Origin: JAUWKC01 sp035529895
GTDB taxonomy: Bacteria > Planctomycetota > Phycisphaerae > Sedimentisphaerales > Anaerobacaceae
NCBI GenBank assembly: GCA_035529895.1
Contig: DATKVV010000005.1
Location: 62,001-126,000, forward strand
DNA length: 64,000 nucleotides
Direction: 5' to 3'
Part shown: in pieces, positions 9,101-17,719 of the stretch
How positions within the stretch are numbered: position 1 is the first letter of the stretch
How the letters are laid out: every line of letters starts with the position of its first letter
The notes under the pieces: generated by a model
The model's input: only the letters and a program-made list of their open reading frames with translations
Database searches by the model: none
Told to the model about the DNA's origin: nothing
Program-made: the position numbers and the translations under genes

Positions 9101-12100
9101 GGATGATATCTTTCCATTGTTCTGCCAGGACGGAAGTAAAGTTTGTTATACCTCTTTCGACCAAAAATTTGTCCGCCTTGTCAAGTATGGTCCGGTTCAC
9201 GTCTATACCGTAAACGTGTTTTACGTGAGGCGCGATAAGCAGCACCTCCCTCCCATAGCCGCAGCCGACAACAACAACATTCATTTCTTTGGAAAGCCGG
9301 AGATACTTATTGATGATTTTATAGTCGTCCCCATACTCTTTCAGGCCGCGATAATCACGATGCTTTTCAAAATACCCATTGTCCTGAAGCTGCTGCCAAT
9401 ACTTGAGATTACTGCGGCGGCATGCTTCTTCCTCACCAGACCCATCGGGAGACAAATACCGTTTCAGACTTTCCGCCCGCTTTGTTTCTCCCGCCGAGAG
9501 CAATTTATTTACGTGCCCGGCAGCTTCATTAGCAAAATCATGAGGAGCAAACCGACAGATGCCTTCGCTGCCTTGCCTGAGCGCAAGCAGCGCCGACCTT
9601 ATTTCCTCGGGCAGTGAAGGGTTCATTACCCTGTCAATCAGGCAGACCAGGTAAGATTTCACGGCCGGTTCGAGGCTGTCAGGACACTCTGTTTTAAGCC
9701 ACTCGCCGAGGCGCTCAAGCAACGCACCGTGATAGCCGCATTTATACAGCATAGCATCCGGCTGAACTGAAACAGTCACCGCAGCGTTGACGGCTTTTAG
9801 AATGTCATCCCGGGTTGTCAGATTCATAAAAGGAAAACATTCGCTGAATTTATGAGAATTCAGGAATTCCACGCATGCCCTGCCGGAATCAAAGAAACCG
9901 TCTTCCGGGCAGCCTCGTGTGGTCTGCTCACTGTGCCAGCGGGTGACACAGGTTCGCCTGTTGATGAAACACGAAGGGTAAAGAGCGCTTATCCTCAGCC
10001 ACATGTCAAAATCCTGCCCGCATCGAAGCCGCTCATCGAAATTCCCGACTCTATCAAAGACGGAATGGTGTATTGCAACGCTGTTACCGTGCACGTAATT
10101 CCTGCAGAAAAAACCGAGGACCTGAAATTCCTCGGACGGAATCTGCTTCTTCAGGTCGGGCCGAACTTTGGCTTTTGCGCCGGTTTTCTCATCAAGATAG
10201 TAATAATGCGTATGAAAGAACTTTGTCTGCGGTCTTTCCTCCATAGCCCAAGTATGCGACGCCAGTTTGTCAGGCTCAAACAGGTCGTCCGAGGAAAGCC
10301 AGCATATCCACTCGCCTCTGGCGTTTCTAAGCCCTTCGTTCAGCGCAGAGGCAACGCCGCCGTTTTCCTTGTGGAACAATCTGATTCGCCTGTCCCTCGC
10401 AGCGTACCGTTCCATAACCAGCGGCGTTTCGTCGGCAGAACCATCATTTACCACAATCGCTTCCCAGTTTAAGTAGGTCTGCGCAATCAAACTGTCCAAA
10501 GCAGCCGGCAGGTACTTTGCCTGATTATATGTCGGCACCAGAACCGATATGAGCGGCTGAAAACGAGAACTTGTCTTTTTCAATCGGTCTGTCAGAGTGC
10601 CGCATTCCAGCTCTTCTTTTGTTGCCTTGACCAGCTCACCGTCAAATTTGCAGTTAAGGATATTTTCGAATTCCGTTACGAACATTTCATACTGATTCTC
10701 GAGCGAGAAGCGTGATGCGGTCTCAAGGCCGTTCTCAATCAGGCGGACGCGAAGCCCATGATCTCTAATCAAGGTCTCAATCGCCTCGGCCATTTTCTGA
10801 GGATTCTGCGGCGGAACCATCAGGCAATTTTGACCATCAACTGCGATTCCATCTAACCCACGGTTGTCCGCCTGAACAACGGGCACGCCACAAGCCATCG
10901 CCTCCAAAGCAGGCAAACCAAAGCCTTCGTACCAGGCAGGGTTGACATAGACATCGGCAGCATGATACATCTGCCGGAGCTCTTGCGGATTCAGGCCGCA
11001 ATGCAGAGACTGGGCGAACCTTAGAATGGAGCTATCGGGATTGTAACTCGGGACCACCTTCTGGCCGCTCACAACGGTAAGATGCAGCTTCCATTCAGCG
11101 TGTTTACCGGCTAACAGCGACAAGGCCTCTTTGACATCGGCGGACCCTTTTGAAAGGTGCTCCGGATTTCCGACAATCAATACGTTTACCCTGTTATTCA
11201 TCGGACGTTTCCACCGCGGCACATAAGTGTTCGGGTCTATCCCGTTTAAGATAGTATGTGTCCGCTGGCCATACTGTGTATGGAAATAGTCCCGCAGGTG
11301 AGGCGAGACCGCCAAACGACCGACCGGCAAAGAATGCAGGATTTCAAATACGGGTTTGTCTGCCGTGAGGGATTCGAATGTTCCCCCGTGATAATGGAAC
11401 TCCTCGACGCCCTGGCAAAAATGAAATATCCGCTTGCCTTCGGTGTTGCAGTGCCTAAGCAGATTCGGAAGCTCCAGAATTGAATAAACGATCACAATCG
11501 GCTCGGCAATTGAGCGGTACCTTTCGGCGTCATTCGGTATGTGATAAAACCGTACCTTAATGTTCGACCATGCCGGAGGAGCATCGTTTGAATAAACGGC
11601 CACATCCACTCCTAAAGCGGACAGCCAGTTGGCGTAGCGATATACATTCAGCGGACCTCCGCCGAGGATTGACGAATTAAGAATCGTGAACGCAACACTA
11701 ACCTTATTGCTATTGCTAATTAGTTTCTTATAGGACTTCAGCGACTCTCTTATAAAACTATACCCCCCCGACCACAAATCGAAAATGGAACTTGCTGAAA
11801 CCCTCAAACTCTTATTAGTGTACGGGTCAGTGAGCGTAGCGTCCCTGAAACTGCGTGAGTAGGGCAGTTTCCCTCTTATGTTAAACGTTTTCTTAGTTTC
11901 CGAGACGGCGTCCAACTCAAAAATATAACTGCCATCAAATTGGGGGGATATTTTGAACTCTCTGAGTATCACACCCGGGACATCCCCATTGTCTTGCGCG
12001 AAAGCGGATTCTTTCGGCGCGGGCACATAGTGGGAAAACAACGAAGTCCCCTGTAACACCCTGTTCAATCCCTCGGTAAAAGGCAAGAAAGAGGGATTGC

Positions 12101-15100
12101 AGCCGTGACCCGCAGCATAAGCTATCGCAGCTTTTTCAGAGTCGCCGGCTTTCTCAGCCCAGGCGCCAAGTCTGTAAGCAATTCTCCAGTCACAACTTCT
12201 GCGGCCCAGTGTGAATGTCTTCCACCCTTCGGCCAGTGCTTCAGCGTACCTTCCTTCGGCCGCCAGAATCAGTGCGTTCCAATAGTTCAGTATCGTTGCG
12301 GTAGGATTCTTGCCGCAAACTTTCCGCAAGTCATCCTTATACTCCTGCGGCATCCGGCAAATCAGCGTTTCGTGCTCAGTGACGCCATCCAATGTGCGCT
12401 CTTGCGCTGCATCGAACTCGAGGCTCTTTTCGAAAGCCTCGGAGTGCTCAGGATATCTTAACAGGATGAAAAGTCTGACCGCGTCTTTTTGTGTAACGGG
12501 TATTTGTGAAATAGCCGCATAAGGCTCAACGATTTTACGATAAGGATTGCTGAATTGCGACAGGTACCGAAAGACGCTGTGGGCAAGCTTGAACGGCGTA
12601 TCAACCACTTTGTTCGTGTTATGAAAGTAGAGCTCCTGCGCGAAAAGCGGAGTATGTTCATTGACGAGCAGGTCAGTGCCATAATCGAACAGGGCTTCTG
12701 CAAAGTCATCTCTTTCACGATTGTCATACCGTATGTTGCGACCCTCAACGGAGAAATTCGGCGCAAATGGCACGTGTTCCCGCTTTTTCGAAAGTGAGAC
12801 CAGACATTCTTCCGTGTAATACCGCATTTTATATGTCGCAGGGCTATTGACCAGCAAAAGATTAAGACATTTTTTGAGAATCTTAGTCTGTATATTGGTC
12901 GGCAATGCCGTCAGGCCGGCGTCGAACCACTTCCAGAACTTCTGTTGAATGAGCGGATGGTTCACCGCCGCCTCCGTATGCAGCATTCTTCCAACGAAAT
13001 GCTCAACAAACCGATCGATGTGGTCTCCTCTGGTCAAATCGAAATATCGGTACATCTCAAGCAGGTGAAAATGCTCCAGGTAGTAGTTGACCATCCAGGC
13101 TGCATCGTAACGACAATGAATCATGTTTGAGGTTGAAGATTGTTCAACGTGTACCCGCCGAATAGCCACTTTTCTGTTTACCAGATGAAACCGGTAACCC
13201 CGCGAAGCAATTCGCATCCATAACTCTGTGTCCTGGGAATGACGATAATGCGGGTTAAAACCATCAACTTCGCGCATGACATCCATGCGAATCATCATTG
13301 AACATCCGTCAATAAAGTCAAACTTAAGCGGTTCCGGAAATTCCGCTCCCGGCATGATAGGTTGTGCAAAAGGCTGTATTTCAATCTTGTGGGTTTCTTC
13401 CTGGAGAGTGTCAAAGCTTCCGTAGACGAGAGCGTAATCGTCATCCAGATTTTCAAAAGCATTTATCATCACCTCGAGTTTTTCCGGATAGTACAAATCG
13501 TCAGAGCTGAGCCAGGAGAAATAGTCGCCCCTACAATGCTTCAGTCCCTCGTTCAACGCCGAGGTTATCCCTCCGTTCGGTTTAGTAACGGGTCTGATTC
13601 TCGGGTCTGTTTCGGCATATTCGCTCAGGACCTCGGCGGTATTATCGGTGGAACCATCGTTGACCACGACAGCTTCCCAATGCGGATAAGTCTGGACCAA
13701 AAGACTATCGAGCGCCTCCCGAAGAAACGCAGCCTGGTTGTAGGCTGGAATCACGACCGAAACTAAAGGCCTCCTCGTGCCCGAGGCCCCTTCGCCCGGC
13801 AGAAGAATCTTCGCAGGAAATTCATCGGCAGGACCGATATTTAATTTCTTGCGAATCTCGTCCACTTTTACAGCAGGAAAAGGCGTTTGCAAAATTTCCT
13901 CAAAGGCGCTTACGAACATATCGAACTGATTGGCAATCGAATACCTTTGCGCCGTCTCAATTCCTTTTGTTTTCAGACGATTCTGCAACTGCTTATCGCT
14001 CAGAATCCTTTGAATAGCCTCTGCCGTCTTGGCCGGATTGTTTACCGGGACTACAAGGCAATTGTGGTTGTCTTGGACAATACAATCCAACCCATGATTA
14101 TCCGCCTGGACAACCGGCACACCACATGCCATTGCCTCGAGCGTGGGCAAGCCGAACCCTTCGTATAGAGACGGATTCACCATTACATCCGAATTTTGGT
14201 AGAGCTCGCGCATTTGACTCTGGCTTAAGCCGGACCGGTAAATTAACTGCAGATTTTCCGCTAATACTCTGTTGAAGTCGCATCGTTCTTTCTGCCCGCT
14301 TGCTACGGTCCACTCAAAATCTGAGCCTGGATTCGTCTTGGCAACAAGCATAAGAGCGTTGGCTAATACCCCCGTTCCCTTTGCGAAGTGCTTGATATTA
14401 CCCACACTCACAATCTTTTTTAATTTTGATTCCGGTTTTCGCCGCACGGGCGGGTAAAATGACCGGATATCGACAGCATTTGTTATCAACAGACTCTCTA
14501 AATTGTGCTTGTTCTTATACCACTGTTGCACATGGGGCGAGACGGCAATAATCCCCAACGGCAAGCTTTCGAGCAACTCAATTACCGGCTTACCGGCCGC
14601 CAGCGACTCGTAATCCACTCCATGGTGAAAAGCCTCGTAACACTGACGCAAATGATATATTCGCCTGCCCCGGGGGTTTGTTCTCAGCATGGATTCAATA
14701 TGCCACATCGAATAGAGAACAATAATATCCTCTTGAATAGCTGAAAACATTTCAGCATAGGTATGAAAACTGTGGAACCTGGCATTAACTCTCGTCCAGG
14801 TCGGAGGACGACCACAGGAATATACGCTCGCTTTCACCCCCAGCTCGGCAAGCCAGTTGACATACCGGAACAATATGAGGTTTCCGCCGCCGATAATCTG
14901 CGGGTCATGACACGTAAAAGCTATTTTTAGCGGCCCATCTGAAACCGCCTTTGCCCTTTCACATTCCAGTTTAAAGTCGTAACCGTTTAATACCGCCCTT
15001 TTGATCTCATTGTCACTGATTTCATACAGGGGCTTGTCACCAAGCAGAGCGGGATTCAATACGGGGCTTTCAATCGGATTCTTGTCTCCGTAGCCGGTCC

Positions 15101-15344
15101 TTCTTCGTAATATCTGGGAGCCCGCGGAATTGGCGGCGTATCCACCATCATCAAAAGCTCTCGGGTCAACTATCACCAGCTTATCCAGAGGTTCAGTAAG
15201 ATGCAGCCTCATCGTCGCTGCGAACTCATCTCCCTGGTCGGTTACGCAATGGAAAACGGGGTGAAAAAATCCAGGGTCCGTGATGCGATGAAGCTCCCCT
15301 ATATTCAGAAAGCAGCTCCTGAGTCTAACCTTCTTTACCTGCAT
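6195..15344 (-). CDS. Giant multidomain glycosyltransferase/methyltransferase (3049 aa)
   Basis: Domains seen in order, with rough residues: GT4 (150-490; EGFGLPTLEAMACGVPVV near 401); GT2 (525-760; SVVIPAYNQ and VNDGSTDNT); a helical spacer; a second GT4 (1214-1560; EGFGLPALEAMACGVPVV); a second GT2 (1595-1850; SVLVPTYNQ, VNDGSADET); a helical spacer; a SAM methyltransferase (about 2010-2170; VVVVGCGYGREVLLI); a third GT4 (2188-2530; LPSRLESFGLVTVEAQACG); TPR-like helices (2535-2670); and a third GT2 (2720-2960; SVIMPVYNCQEYIGEAIESV). The first two GT4-GT2 units are clearly duplicates. It probably builds a glycan on flagellin or another surface structure, judged from its place between the hook-associated genes and fliD. 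It starts at ATG 15344, 18 bases after the preceding stop. No frameshift is visible along 9 kb. Acceptor and sugar are unknown. Confidence 0.9.
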   Translation of the reverse strand: MQVKKVRLRSCFLNIGELHRITDPGFFHPVFHCVTDQGDEFAATMRLHLTEPLDKLVIVDPRAFDDGGYAANSAGSQILRRRTGYGDKNPIESPVLNPALLGDKPLYEISDNEIKRAVLNGYDFKLECERAKAVSDGPLKIAFTCHDPQIIGGGNLILFRYVNWLAELGVKASVYSCGRPPTWTRVNARFHSFHTYAEMFSAIQEDIIVLYSMWHIESMLRTNPRGRRIYHLRQCYEAFHHGVDYESLAAGKPVIELLESLPLGIIAVSPHVQQWYKNKHNLESLLITNAVDIRSFYPPVRRKPESKLKKIVSVGNIKHFAKGTGVLANALMLVAKTNPGSDFEWTVASGQKERCDFNRVLAENLQLIYRSGLSQSQMRELYQNSDVMVNPSLYEGFGLPTLEAMACGVPVVQADNHGLDCIVQDNHNCLVVPVNNPAKTAEAIQRILSDKQLQNRLKTKGIETAQRYSIANQFDMFVSAFEEILQTPFPAVKVDEIRKKLNIGPADEFPAKILLPGEGASGTRRPLVSVVIPAYNQAAFLREALDSLLVQTYPHWEAVVVNDGSTDNTAEVLSEYAETDPRIRPVTKPNGGITSALNEGLKHCRGDYFSWLSSDDLYYPEKLEVMINAFENLDDDYALVYGSFDTLQEETHKIEIQPFAQPIMPGAEFPEPLKFDFIDGCSMMIRMDVMREVDGFNPHYRHSQDTELWMRIASRGYRFHLVNRKVAIRRVHVEQSSTSNMIHCRYDAAWMVNYYLEHFHLLEMYRYFDLTRGDHIDRFVEHFVGRMLHTEAAVNHPLIQQKFWKWFDAGLTALPTNIQTKILKKCLNLLLVNSPATYKMRYYTEECLVSLSKKREHVPFAPNFSVEGRNIRYDNRERDDFAEALFDYGTDLLVNEHTPLFAQELYFHNTNKVVDTPFKLAHSVFRYLSQFSNPYRKIVEPYAAISQIPVTQKDAVRLFILLRYPEHSEAFEKSLEFDAAQERTLDGVTEHETLICRMPQEYKDDLRKVCGKNPTATILNYWNALILAAEGRYAEALAEGWKTFTLGRRSCDWRIAYRLGAWAEKAGDSEKAAIAYAAGHGCNPSFLPFTEGLNRVLQGTSLFSHYVPAPKESAFAQDNGDVPGVILREFKISPQFDGSYIFELDAVSETKKTFNIRGKLPYSRSFRDATLTDPYTNKSLRVSASSIFDLWSGGYSFIRESLKSYKKLISNSNKVSVAFTILNSSILGGGPLNVYRYANWLSALGVDVAVYSNDAPPAWSNIKVRFYHIPNDAERYRSIAEPIVIVYSILELPNLLRHCNTEGKRIFHFCQGVEEFHYHGGTFESLTADKPVFEILHSLPVGRLAVSPHLRDYFHTQYGQRTHTILNGIDPNTYVPRWKRPMNNRVNVLIVGNPEHLSKGSADVKEALSLLAGKHAEWKLHLTVVSGQKVVPSYNPDSSILRFAQSLHCGLNPQELRQMYHAADVYVNPAWYEGFGLPALEAMACGVPVVQADNRGLDGIAVDGQNCLMVPPQNPQKMAEAIETLIRDHGLRVRLIENGLETASRFSLENQYEMFVTEFENILNCKFDGELVKATKEELECGTLTDRLKKTSSRFQPLISVLVPTYNQAKYLPAALDSLIAQTYLNWEAIVVNDGSADETPLVMERYAARDRRIRLFHKENGGVASALNEGLRNARGEWICWLSSDDLFEPDKLASHTWAMEERPQTKFFHTHYYYLDEKTGAKAKVRPDLKKQIPSEEFQVLGFFCRNYVHGNSVAIHHSVFDRVGNFDERLRCGQDFDMWLRISALYPSCFINRRTCVTRWHSEQTTRGCPEDGFFDSGRACVEFLNSHKFSECFPFMNLTTRDDILKAVNAAVTVSVQPDAMLYKCGYHGALLERLGEWLKTECPDSLEPAVKSYLVCLIDRVMNPSLPEEIRSALLALRQGSEGICRFAPHDFANEAAGHVNKLLSAGETKRAESLKRYLSPDGSGEEEACRRSNLKYWQQLQDNGYFEKHRDYRGLKEYGDDYKIINKYLRLSKEMNVVVVGCGYGREVLLIAPHVKHVYGIDVNRTILDKADKFLVERGITNFTSVLAEQWKDIIPGNIDLVYEIIVFQHLTRDLVKDYIRGLSGKLSPNGRFLCQFAELHRSTQDAELRPYEPNVRWTKAEIEGLIEECGLTKDSIDTQDAYGEGYWHWAFFGKQETGFSPTRILFYFDRIGNSDSSPAGTVIAVLNFAKAVSRCRPGVAIHLTGDLVRHPEQFESFQAVPLPSPDKREEFLADYDAVFFATHVRYFKGVTKPAGQIWVLYQHCWEADDPVSLAHMNDFDAVICLSELHRAFLCGQGIPPDKLLTIPNLIDTDIYLPGEVSRNNRSIMFAGGLHPHKCIHILLDAFRLVRRQLPEAELHIYGDGAMWRGGDDYGNWLKRAKPEGVYFHGYVDNADMPEVYSKHGVLCLPSRLESFGLVTVEAQACGCVPVVHSVGGVGATLVDGRTGLLYSPNTPEKLAETIVRAMTVVDSDPSIRRKAIDFARDNFSITKAAKYVSTMWDRLNVARQVNKVKALFESNDIEKALAECDRLLQRYPEQPDLLLLQALIMLHRGDTQKCKSMLMGLVEKYGRHQMALNNLGVLSMNEGSTNEALEYLVKAYHVNPYDKNTTLNCSAAWRMCGRYKQARMILYSYLIKLGEDAQVSQLLEKVNDLIAKDASDASLLSEPPKSMGANETTGRLMVIPHYRPGASDPLVSVIMPVYNCQEYIGEAIESVLTQSYPKFELIIVDDGSTDNTKEEILRYSDDRVKYTYQENGGPSRARNHAIKQAGGQYIMPLDADDMMAPDSIISHLKEFEKCPAADLVYSDVLLIDGHGNPIKIMNKPQYRHRGHLIRDLFRYGHPVVPFRLGIRRSVFDSIGLYDEGLIIAEDYDMMRRFVKAGLKEHHLPQALHLRRMQPESLSTALMNTDKAGNHFDVMLRFLDTFPCDELFPDIDWSKIPGDMRQLCAKSLVGATFFEIGRRYLQSKQPVMSRLAFEKARLELGEYLTADPANTRVRQLFRKCELLLAECAQESPAACLSAS

Positions 15345-15356
15345 ATTGACACCCAG

Positions 15357-15990
15357 AATTCCCTATTTCACAGCTTTACATAAATACCAGACGGTCTCTG
15401 TATCCGGATTCAAAGGCGCAAGGTCAATAGGCGGGGTAAGTACGACCTGACTGAAGCCGGCGTCCCCGACAAGGGCACGCATCTGGTCTGAAGTGTAGAC
15501 CTGGCTGCCCGACAGCGAATCCCAAATAGAATCGTTGGCAGTCAACCGCGGATTGGAAGCGAACTGAAAAACGTACGACCCCCCGTCGTTGAGCATCCGG
15601 CAGGTTTCCTGAAGATGTTCAATCCAAAGACTTTTCGGCATGCACTGACACAACAGAAATGAAAAAATCGACCCAATGTCGTCCAACGGCAACTGCCGCC
15701 GGTCATTTAGAATATAGGAAACGTTAGCATATCCGGAAAATCTTGCTTTGAGGCGCTGCAAATTTAATTCCGAAATGTCTACGAAGAAGAATTGCTTTTG
15801 AGGCCCAGCTCTAATGAAACCCTCAAAAAAGACTCCGCTGCCCGGTGCGAACTCAACCACTCGTTTAGCCCTCGAAACGTCACGATAGAACCCAATCTCT
15901 TCAAGATATCCGTTGTAAAAGTACCTGCGATGATCTCCTGTTGTTGAATTATAACCCTCTTTATAAGCCTGTTTCCACTTGTAAAAATTG
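15357..15990 (-). repeat. 3' methyltransferase repeat, copy A
   Basis: The 3' part of the gene at 15363-17081 is nearly identical to the 3' part of the next upstream gene (17086-17719), at an offset of 1729 bases. The match is closest at the stop-codon end and fades toward the methyltransferase start, ending near the KEGYNSTTGDHRRYFYN / REGYNEATGDHRRYFYN region. It looks like a recent segmental duplication or gene conversion. Confidence 0.85.
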
Positions 15991-17081
15991 TCCTTTCGCA
16001 ACGCCTCAAGATAGGAGTCCTGGCCCAATAACTTTATCTGCTCAGCATCGCCGGCCTTAACCGCCTCAATATGCTTGAGCAGTTTGACTTGCCTCTCTAA
16101 CTTGTTTGCCGGCAGAAGATCTCCGCATTCACAGACCAGCAGAAAACCATCCTTTGCTTCAGATATCTTGCGTTCCAAATAGGAAACATCGACAGGATCA
16201 TGCAATGCCGCAACCCTGACCCTACTGTCGATTTTCTGATACTCTTGTATTAAATCGTTCATCTTGGCGGACAAGGTGTCTTTAATGATTACGAGCTCAA
16301 ACTTCGGATAGGTTTGATTTATGATGGAGGCCAGGGTTTTTCGCACGTCTGACAATAAGGAGCACGCTCGTATGGTGAGCAATATTGTGAAATTTTCTTT
16401 TGAGAAATCTGAAATCCACATAGCTATTGTTGCGTCTCTGTTTTTATTACCTTGACTTTCGTCCCACTCGTACCAGTTCCGCCAGATGGTGTAGAAACTG
16501 AACCCCAACTCATTCAGATTAGTGTTATCCCACACACTTCGGTGCGTTTGCCAATAATCACCACCCATATTCCACAGGTCACGATGCTGTTCGTGCACTC
16601 CAAAGGGAGTTTGGCAAAATACTGTTTTCCTGGAGTGCTTGATTGCTCGCTGAACCATTTGAACAGCTTGCTCTTTCTCCAAATGTTCCACTACGTCAAT
16701 AAGCAGAACACAATCAAACTTTTCGTCCGTTTGTGCAAAATAAGTCAGAGCATCGGTATTCTTAAACTCCGCCCAGGGGGCCTTTTTTTGCCCTTCTCGC
16801 AAATATGGCAAGTAGGGCTCAACAGCAACTACCCTCTGGCTGTTATTTGTATATTTTTCCAAATAGTCTCCGAGCCCACAACCAACATCGAGTACGCTGT
16901 GAGCACTTTCTATGATGTTCTTCACCAGGAATTGAAAATCCCGGTTGCGGAAACCTTGCAGGAAGAGCATTCCCGTGTCCCTCCCGCTCGATGAGGCATC
17001 TGGAGATCTGGGACAGGCACCGAAGTCTCTCGCATTTGGAAACCGGCTCTCATCCAACATACTTGGCTTGTATATGAGCAT
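15363..17081 (-). CDS. Methyltransferase - degenerate GT2 - methyltransferase protein
   Basis: The 572 residues hold a class I SAM methyltransferase near 60-200 (VLDVGCGLGDYLEKY; then LLIDVVEHLEKEQ). A GT2-like segment follows at about 235-345 (LASIINQTYPKFELVIIKD), in which the usual DxD metal site is replaced by CECGDLL, so transferase activity is doubtful. A second methyltransferase occupies about 385-572 (VVEFAPGSGVFFEGF). The second methyltransferase is nearly the same as the C-terminus of the upstream gene. The ATG at 17081 has AAGGAATC upstream. A role in methylating flagellar glycans is an inference from context. Confidence 0.82.
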   Translation of the reverse strand: MLIYKPSMLDESRFPNARDFGACPRSPDASSSGRDTGMLFLQGFRNRDFQFLVKNIIESAHSVLDVGCGLGDYLEKYTNNSQRVVAVEPYLPYLREGQKKAPWAEFKNTDALTYFAQTDEKFDCVLLIDVVEHLEKEQAVQMVQRAIKHSRKTVFCQTPFGVHEQHRDLWNMGGDYWQTHRSVWDNTNLNELGFSFYTIWRNWYEWDESQGNKNRDATIAMWISDFSKENFTILLTIRACSLLSDVRKTLASIINQTYPKFELVIIKDTLSAKMNDLIQEYQKIDSRVRVAALHDPVDVSYLERKISEAKDGFLLVCECGDLLPANKLERQVKLLKHIEAVKAGDAEQIKLLGQDSYLEALRKDNFYKWKQAYKEGYNSTTGDHRRYFYNGYLEEIGFYRDVSRAKRVVEFAPGSGVFFEGFIRAGPQKQFFFVDISELNLQRLKARFSGYANVSYILNDRRQLPLDDIGSIFSFLLCQCMPKSLWIEHLQETCRMLNDGGSYVFQFASNPRLTANDSIWDSLSGSQVYTSDQMRALVGDAGFSQVVLTPPIDLAPLNPDTETVWYLCKAVK

Positions 17082-17085
17082 TTAA

Positions 17086-17719
17086 GATTCCTTATTTCAC
17101 AGCTTTACATAGATACCAGACTGTCTCTGTATCCGGATTCAAAGGCGCAAGGTCAATAGGCGGGGTAAGTACGACCTGCCTGAAGCCGGCGTCCCCGACA
17201 ATGGCACGCATCTGGTCTGAGGCGTAAACCTGGCTGCCCGACAGCGACTCCCAAATAGAATCGTTGGCGGTCAACCCCGGATTGAAAGCGAACTGAAAAA
17301 CGTACGAGCCCCCGTCATTGAGCATCCGGCAGGTTTCCTGAAGATGTTCAATCCAAAGACTTTTCGGCATACACTGACATAACAGAAATGAAAAAATCGA
17401 ACCAATGCCCTCCAACGGCAACTGCCGGCGGTCATTCAGAATATAAAAAACGTTAGGATATCCGGAAAATCTTGCTTTGAGTCGCTGCAAATTTGATTCC
17501 GAAATGTCTATGAAGAAGAATTGCTTTTGAGGCGCGGCTCTAATGAAACCCTCAAAAAAGACTCCACTGCCGGGTGCAAACTCAACCACTCTCTGCGCCT
17601 TCGCAACTTCTTGATAGTATCCTATCGCTTCAAGATACTTATTGTAGAAATAACGACGATGGTCTCCTGTAGCTTCGTTATAACCCTCTCGGTATGCCCG
17701 TTCCCATCTCCGGAAGTTG
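17086..17719 (-). repeat. 3' methyltransferase repeat, copy B
   Basis: This is the partner of the repeat at 15357-15990. Both copies end with the same residues, ETVWYLCKAVK, followed by the stop codon. Most differences are single base changes, many of them silent. The two copies are in direct orientation, separated by about 1.1 kb of unrelated sequence. Confidence 0.85.
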
